Below, piece after piece: positions 59,955 through 64,000 of a stretch of DNA of 64,000 nucleotides. The stretch comes from Stygiobacter sp. Lineage in GTDB: Bacteria > Pseudomonadota > Alphaproteobacteria > Rhodospirillales > Magnetospirillaceae. The notes beneath the pieces were generated by a model, which had not been told where the DNA came from, searched no databases, and saw only the letters and a list, made by a program, of their open reading frames with translations. Position 1 is the first letter of the stretch; every line of letters starts with the position of its first letter. Location: NCBI GenBank assembly GCA_006218045.1, contig VBWB01000001.1:1-64000 (forward strand), read 5' to 3'. A program made the position numbers and the translations under genes.

Positions 59955-59961
59955 TGGGCTG

Positions 59962-60408
59962 TCAACTTCCCCTGATCAGACGGGCGAGCGCGTCGAGCGC
60001 AAGAATGTATCCGTGGCTGCCAAAGCCGCAGATCATCCCCTTCGCCGCCTTGGAAACGAAGGAATGGTGGCGGAATTCTTCCCGCTGGTGAATGTGCGAC
60101 ATGTGCACCTCGACCGTCGGAACCTGGACCGCTAAAAGCGCGTCCAAGATCGCCACCGAGGTGTGGGTATAGGCGCCGGCATTGATGATGATGCCGACAC
60201 AGCGCTGGCGGGCGCTTTGGATCCAGTCCACGAGGTCGCCTTCGTGGTTGGATTGATGAAACTCGATCTCCAGCCCCAGGGACGCGGCATGCGTCCGTGC
60301 CGACGCTTCCACGCAGGCCAGGGTTTCATGGCCGTACAGTTCCGGCTGGCGTGTTCCCAGCAGGTTCAGGTTCGGGCCGTTGACGATCAGGATAATCGGT
60401 TTCGTCAT
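59962..60408 (-). CDS. aroQ: Type II 3-dehydroquinate dehydratase
   Basis: A 148-residue enzyme of the shikimate pathway. [16 protein letters not shown] (catalytic Arg/Tyr loop), [30 protein letters not shown] and [17 protein letters not shown] (catalytic His) are all intact. The ATG at 60408 has AAGGACG upstream; the frame extends further upstream but is not family sequence. First gene of aroQ-accB-accC. Confidence 0.97.
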   Translation of the reverse strand: MTKPIILIVNGPNLNLLGTRQPELYGHETLACVEASARTHAASLGLEIEFHQSNHEGDLVDWIQSARQRCVGIIINAGAYTHTSVAILDALLAVQVPTVEVHMSHIHQREEFRHHSFVSKAAKGMICGFGSHGYILALDALARLIRGS

Positions 60409-60562
60409 TTCGTCCTTATAGCACGCGCAACAGACGGCGCAACCCGAACCTGTCGACCACGAAATATTGTTAACAGCCGGACGGCATAGTTTACCGGCGC
60501 GGGCCCGTGGGGCACACTGGCGCGACGCAATTTTCATTAATCCATGCGGGGAGGGGATGCTT

Positions 60563-61303
60563 ATGCGCAAGATCATTCTGATCGTGGTCGCCGTGTTGGT
60601 GGTGGCCGTCGGCGCCGGTGTGGCGTTTCTGTCGTCCAACCTGGACGGTATCGTCAAAAAGGTGATCGAGACGGCGGGGACCGAGGTGGCCGGGGTCAAG
60701 GTCAGCGTCGGCGACGTCAAGATTTCCCTGTCCGAGGGCAAGGCCACCATCGCCGGCCTGACCGTCGCCAATCCGCCGGGCTTTTCCGCTCCGCACGCCT
60801 TCAAGTTGGGCGCCATCGCCGTGGCCCTGGACACCGGCTCGCTGACCGCCAACCCCATCGTCATCAAGGACATCTCGGTGGCGGCGCCGGAAGTGACCTA
60901 TGAGATGGGGGCCAGCGGCGGCAGCAATATCGACGCCATCCAAAAGAACGTGGCGGCCAAGACCGCCGGCGGTTCCGCTGCCGACAAGAAAGCGGCGGAC
61001 AAGGGCGAGGAAAAGAAGCTGGTCATCGACCGTCTGGCCATCACCAAGGGCACGGTCAATCTGGCCACCGCCATTCCGGGCGTCAAAAGCAGCGCCACCT
61101 TGGCCGATATCGTGCTGACCGGTATCGGTCGCAAATCGGGCGGGGCCAGTGCCGGCGAAGTGGCCAAGCAAGTCATGGACGCCCTGACCAAGAGCGCGCT
61201 GTCGGCGGGCAAGTCCATGGGCATCGGTTCCATCGGTGATGCGGTCAAGGGCGCGGTCCCCGGCGATGCCGGCGGCGCGCTCAAGGGTGTGTTCGGTAAG
61301 TAA
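60563..61303 (+). CDS. AsmA-like membrane-anchored protein
   Basis: A 246-residue protein with one N-terminal membrane anchor (residues 4-24) and a periplasmic beta-rich part. The segment [33 protein letters not shown] resembles AsmA/TamB-type repeats that line lipid-transfer grooves, but the protein is far shorter than AsmA. Two similar halves are visible ([11 protein letters not shown] and [18 protein letters not shown]). The C-terminal 40 residues are Gly/Ala/Lys-rich. The ATG at 60563 lies 7 nt after GGGAGGGG; the in-frame ATG at 60557 is too near it. The function is unknown. Confidence 0.75.
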   Translation: MRKIILIVVAVLVVAVGAGVAFLSSNLDGIVKKVIETAGTEVAGVKVSVGDVKISLSEGKATIAGLTVANPPGFSAPHAFKLGAIAVALDTGSLTANPIVIKDISVAAPEVTYEMGASGGSNIDAIQKNVAAKTAGGSAADKKAADKGEEKKLVIDRLAITKGTVNLATAIPGVKSSATLADIVLTGIGRKSGGASAGEVAKQVMDALTKSALSAGKSMGIGSIGDAVKGAVPGDAGGALKGVFGK

Positions 61304-61307
61304 GGAT

Positions 61308-61522
61308 TTTGCCCGTGGCACGCCCGTGGACGGGCGGCTCAAGCGCCGCTCGGGCTTGTGACCCGTGGCGGGCCACGGGGTTTGCCTGTGGCATGCCCGT
61401 GGACGGGCGGCTCAAACGCCGCTCGGGCTTGACCCGTGGCGGGCCATGGGGTTTGCCTGTGGCACGCCCGTGGACGGGCGGCTCAAGCGCCGCTCGGGCT
61501 TGACCCGTGGCGGGCCACGGGT
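61308..61522. repeat. Three direct repeats of about 71 bp
   Basis: Units start at 61308, 61381 and 61452 with TTTGCC. Each contains three palindromes in order: CGCCCGtggaCGGGCG, GCGGCtcaaGCGCCGC and CCCGTGGCgGGCCACGGG. The first unit has two extra bases. Copies differ at only a few positions, often compensated within stems. It fills most of the gap between the AsmA-like gene and thiSG. Not CRISPR-like: there are no unique spacers. Confidence 0.93.
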
Positions 61523-61596
61523 CCACAACCCCGGTTGCAACGCTGCCCGGCACTGACCATACTGCGGCCCTCTGTTTCCATCATGGGACCGGTCGC

Positions 61597-62580
61597 ATGA
61601 AAATCATGATCAACGGCGAAGAGCGCGCCCTGGACGGGTCGCAAAGCGTCGAGGCGGTGTTGTTGGGTTTGGGCATCGATCCGCGCAAGGTGGCGGTCGA
61701 ACGCAATCTCGAGATCGTGCCCAAATCCACCTACGCCCAGGTCATGGTCGGCGATGGCGACCGGCTGGAAATCGTTCATTTCATCGGCGGAGGATCGGCG
61801 GAATTGGTCAGCGACGATTATTTCGAGGTGGCCGGGCGCAAGTTCCGCTCGCGCCTGCTGGTGGGCACCGGCAAGTACAAGGATTTCGAGGAAACCGCCA
61901 AGGCCATCGCCGAATCGGGAGCGGAAATCGTCACGGTCGCCGTGCGCCGGGTCAATCTGTCCGATCCCAGCCAGCCCATGCTGGTGGATTACGTCAGCCC
62001 GAAGCAATACACCTATCTACCCAACACCGCCGGCTGCTTCACCGCCGACGACGCCGTGCGCACGCTGCGTCTGGCGCGCGAGGCCGGCGGCTGGGATCTG
62101 GTCAAGCTCGAGGTTCTGGGCGACCAGAAGACGCTCTACCCCAACATGCCGGAAACCCTGAAGGCGGCCGAGGCGTTGATCAAGGACGGCTTCAAGGTCA
62201 TGGTCTATTGTTCCGACGACCCCATCCAGGCCAAGATGCTGGAAGACATGGGCTGCGTCGCCATCATGCCGTTGGGCTCGCTGATCGGGTCGGGCCTGGG
62301 CATCATCAATCCCATCAACATTCGCCTGATCAAGGAAAGCGCCAAGGTGCCGGTGCTGGTCGATGCCGGCGTCGGCACCGCGTCGGATGCGGCGGTGGCC
62401 ATGGAACTGGGCTGCGACGGCGTGTTGATGAATACCGCCATCGCCGCCGCCAAGGATCCCATCGGCATGGCCAAGGCCATGCGGCTGGCGGTGGAGGCCG
62501 GTCGTCTGGCCTATCTGTCGGGCCGCATGCCCAAGAAGATGTACGCCGACCCCAGTTCGCCCCTGGCCGGGCTGATCTGA
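61597..62580 (+). CDS. thiSG: Bifunctional sulfur carrier ThiS / thiazole synthase ThiG fusion
   Basis: A 327-residue protein. Residues 1-66 are ThiS ([20 protein letters not shown] start, [11 protein letters not shown], ending HFIGGG), followed directly by ThiG from about 70 on ([21 protein letters not shown]; catalytic Lys in [43 protein letters not shown]). Together they make the thiazole phosphate of vitamin B1. ThiS normally needs a free C-terminal Gly-Gly; here it is internal. Annotated fusions of this kind exist in alphaproteobacteria. No TPP riboswitch core is seen upstream; the repeats occupy that space. No other thi gene is adjacent. Confidence 0.95.
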   Translation: MKIMINGEERALDGSQSVEAVLLGLGIDPRKVAVERNLEIVPKSTYAQVMVGDGDRLEIVHFIGGGSAELVSDDYFEVAGRKFRSRLLVGTGKYKDFEETAKAIAESGAEIVTVAVRRVNLSDPSQPMLVDYVSPKQYTYLPNTAGCFTADDAVRTLRLAREAGGWDLVKLEVLGDQKTLYPNMPETLKAAEALIKDGFKVMVYCSDDPIQAKMLEDMGCVAIMPLGSLIGSGLGIINPINIRLIKESAKVPVLVDAGVGTASDAAVAMELGCDGVLMNTAIAAAKDPIGMAKAMRLAVEAGRLAYLSGRMPKKMYADPSSPLAGLI

Positions 62581-62587
62581 AACGGGC

Positions 62588-62626
62588 GGGGCGGGACACC
62601 GCCAATGGTGTTGCCGCCCCCCTTTT
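62588..62626 (+). terminator. Terminator of thiSG
   Basis: GGGGCGGGACACC (62588-62600) pairs, with one bulge, with GGTGTTGCCGCCCC (62607-62620), followed by CCTTTT. Confidence 0.85.
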
Positions 62627-62789
62627 GGCCACAATACGCTCCCTTGCCCGTCAGGCGTGGTCGTGGCTAAGTCATTGATTCCATTCGGCCACCCCAGGCC
62701 GCGGGAAAATATTTTTTCCCTATGGTTATTTTTCACTTTTCGTCGCTGAAAAACGATGTATATAGCGACTTCAGGTGAGACGTACAGCG

Positions 62790-62880
62790 CACGTGCCTCT
62801 GGCCCTACGGGGTTCAAGCAACGACGTCCAAGGCGTCTTCTGGGTGCAAGCGGGTTAACTCCCCGGTGCTTGGAGGATCA
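62790..62880 (+). ncRNA. speF-type structured leader RNA upstream of ornithine decarboxylase
   Basis: The segment from GTGCCTCTGGCCCTACGGGG (62793-62812) to GTGCTTGGAGG (62866-62876) has the look of the alphaproteobacterial speF RNA motif, which is known only upstream of ornithine decarboxylase genes. Pairings are visible (GACGTCcaaGGCGTC, GCAAGC with GCTT near the 3' end, CTCC with GGAG). A TATATA -10 candidate is at 62758-62763. Motif recall is from memory and the bounds are approximate. Confidence 0.6.
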
Positions 62881-62884
62881 AGCT

Positions 62885-63010
62885 ATGAACGTGGTGGCTC
62901 GGCAGACGCTGTCGGAGTTCTCCTATTCCAACTTCGTGAACGGATTGCCCGCATTGCAGGCCTTCGACCTGCTGTGGTGCGACGTCCGAAGTACCTCCCC
63001 GCGGACCTAA
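62885..63010 (+). CDS. 41-codon upstream ORF in the ornithine decarboxylase leader
   Basis: ATG at 62885 with a strong GGAGG at 62872-62876, spacing 8; stop TAA at 63008-63010. The product of 41 residues has no known domain; the C-terminal part is DLLWCDVRSTSPRT. The ribosome site is the very GGAG that can pair with CTCC upstream in the leader RNA, so its translation may be gated by the fold. Further hairpins (ACGGCT/AGCCGT at about 63008-63029; CCCC/GGGG at 63045-63064) follow before the decarboxylase start. The set-up recalls the SpeFL leader peptide of enterobacteria, but the sequence is unlike it. Confidence 0.55.
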   Translation: MNVVARQTLSEFSYSNFVNGLPALQAFDLLWCDVRSTSPRT

Positions 63011-63128
63011 CGGCTTCCCGAACAGCCGTCGTTTTCGGACTGATCCCCTGCCTGATGGCGGGGCTTCGGTGCCGCTTTCCTGACATTCGGGCTTGACGCC
63101 CAATCAATACATCTGGGGAGGACTCGCG

Positions 63129-64000
63129 ATGACCGCGAAGATCGCTCGTTTTCTGGAGGAAGTCCGTCCTGCGACGCCGTGTGTGGTCGTCGATCTGGAC
63201 GTCGTGCGAGACAATTACCTGGGCCTGCGCCACTGGCTGCCCTTGGCTCAGGTTTACTACGCGGTGAAGGCCAACCCGGCGCCGGAAATCATCCGCATGC
63301 TGGTGGGCCTGGGCTCCAGCTTCGACGTCGCCTCGCGCGGTGAAGTCGATCTGTGCCTGGAAAACGGTGCTCGCGCCGACAACATCTCGTTCGGCAACAC
63401 CATCAAGAAGCAGTCGGACATCGCCTACGCTTATTCCAAGGGTGTGCGTCTGTATGCGTTCGATTCGGAAGCGGAACTGGAAAAGCTGGCCGAATCGGCC
63501 CCCGGCTCGCGCGTGTTCTGCCGCATCCTGATGACCTGCGACGGGGCCGAATGGCCGCTGTCGCGCAAGTTCGGCTGCGAAATCGACATGGCCAAGGACC
63601 TGCTGGTCAAGGCGCGTGAATTGGGCATGGACCCTTACGGCGTGTCCTTCCACGTGGGCAGCCAGCAGACCGACCTCAACCAGTGGGACATCGCTGTCGG
63701 TAAGGCCGCCATGCTGTTCACCGCGCTGAACGAGGCCGGTATCGACCTCAAGATGATGAATCTGGGCGGCGGCTTCCCGGCCAAGTATCGCACCGACATC
63801 CCGGCGGTGGAACGCTATGCCGATGCCGTCATGCACGCCATGACCAACCATTTCGGCAATGCCCTGCCGGCCATGATCATCGAGCCGGGCCGGTCGCTGG
63901 TCGGCGATGCCGGCGTGTTGGAAGCGGAAGTGGTGCTGATCTCCAAGAAGTCCTATGACGAGGACGTGCGCTGGGTCTATCTGGACATCGGCAAGTTCGG
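63129..64000 (+). CDS. speC: Ornithine decarboxylase, fold III (eukaryotic type), 3' end beyond the window
   Basis: 290 codons of a group IV PLP decarboxylase are visible and the frame is still open at the right edge. The cofactor lysine is in YYAVKANPAP (Lys 47). SSFDVASRGEVD, KFGCEI, SFHVGSQQTD, LGGGFP and EPGRSLVGDAG are typical of alphaproteobacterial ornithine decarboxylases, which make putrescine; some act on lysine also. The ATG at 63129 has GGGGAGGA 6 nt upstream. A 390-nt leader with structured RNA and a small ORF precedes it. The symbol follows function; relatives have also been called speF or odc. Confidence 0.93.
   Translation, partial: MTAKIARFLEEVRPATPCVVVDLDVVRDNYLGLRHWLPLAQVYYAVKANPAPEIIRMLVGLGSSFDVASRGEVDLCLENGARADNISFGNTIKKQSDIAYAYSKGVRLYAFDSEAELEKLAESAPGSRVFCRILMTCDGAEWPLSRKFGCEIDMAKDLLVKARELGMDPYGVSFHVGSQQTDLNQWDIAVGKAAMLFTALNEAGIDLKMMNLGGGFPAKYRTDIPAVERYADAVMHAMTNHFGNALPAMIIEPGRSLVGDAGVLEAEVVLISKKSYDEDVRWVYLDIGKF

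Noticed and set aside
61308-61522. CRISPR array
   Set aside because: The 71-bp units are directly joined and nearly identical throughout; there are no unique spacers and no cas genes.
61523-61596. TPP riboswitch before thiSG
   Set aside because: No CUGAGA or other thi-box core sequence between the repeats and the start codon.

Overview
The window reads as chromosomal DNA of a GC-rich alphaproteobacterium of the Rhodospirillales, most like Magnetospirillum. The grounds are the alphaproteobacterial gene types (HdaA-like initiator inactivator, fused ThiS-ThiG, an ornithine decarboxylase with a long structured leader, a DUF2066 protein ahead of purMN), the abundance of signalling genes, and a membrane-anchored coiled-coil protein of the kind described in magnetospirilla. 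No magnetosome (mam/mms) genes are present, so the genus is an inference.

Layout. 1-1.1 kb is degraded accessory DNA (probable transposase tail, a gene that lost its 5' end, an integrase start) beside a tRNA-Arg(CCG) gene. 1.2-3.5 kb holds the SRP RNA and a CIRCE-controlled groES-groEL operon in which groEL carries a 31-nt deletion and frameshift. 3.5-9 kb holds SDR-hdaA-AI-2E permease-DUF2066 (minus strand) diverging from purM-purN. 9-17 kb holds a chemoreceptor, a secreted metallo-beta-lactamase-fold protein, a CoA-binding/MetY fusion, an SbmA-like ABC protein with a ruined nucleotide-binding domain, and a TPR/glycosyltransferase-like protein. 17-21 kb is polyphosphate metabolism (ppk-ppx, with sixA divergent). 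21-27 kb holds a MASE1 kinase, rnd, a lipoprotein and aspS.

27-30 kb holds a four-gene bufferin-type operon (DUF2282 precursor, DUF692 MNIO enzyme, DUF2063 partner, DoxX). 30-37 kb is the leucine/isovalerate (liu) operon with a palindromic promoter site. 37-42 kb is signalling: an orphan DctP with a Cache adenylate cyclase, a TetR regulator and a GGDEF protein. 42-46.4 kb holds a YgiQ radical-SAM protein, a DUF155 protein and an esterase.

46.6-49.5 kb encodes a 963-residue membrane-anchored protein built of 29 units of exactly 25 residues with one 11-residue phase step. It is followed by a 118-bp palindromic element and a hybrid kinase with two tandem HD-GYP response regulators (49.7-56.4 kb). 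56.4-58.1 kb is a small accessory island (DUF4160, DUF2442-HTH, HEPN-like protein). 58-60.4 kb is accB-accC-aroQ. The rest holds an AsmA-like protein, three 71-bp direct repeats, thiSG, and an ornithine decarboxylase that runs off the right edge behind a speF-type leader containing a 41-codon upstream ORF.

Strongest leads: the 25-residue-repeat protein, the decarboxylase leader with its ORF, the frameshifted groEL, the bufferin operon and the HEPN/DUF4160/DUF2442 cluster.
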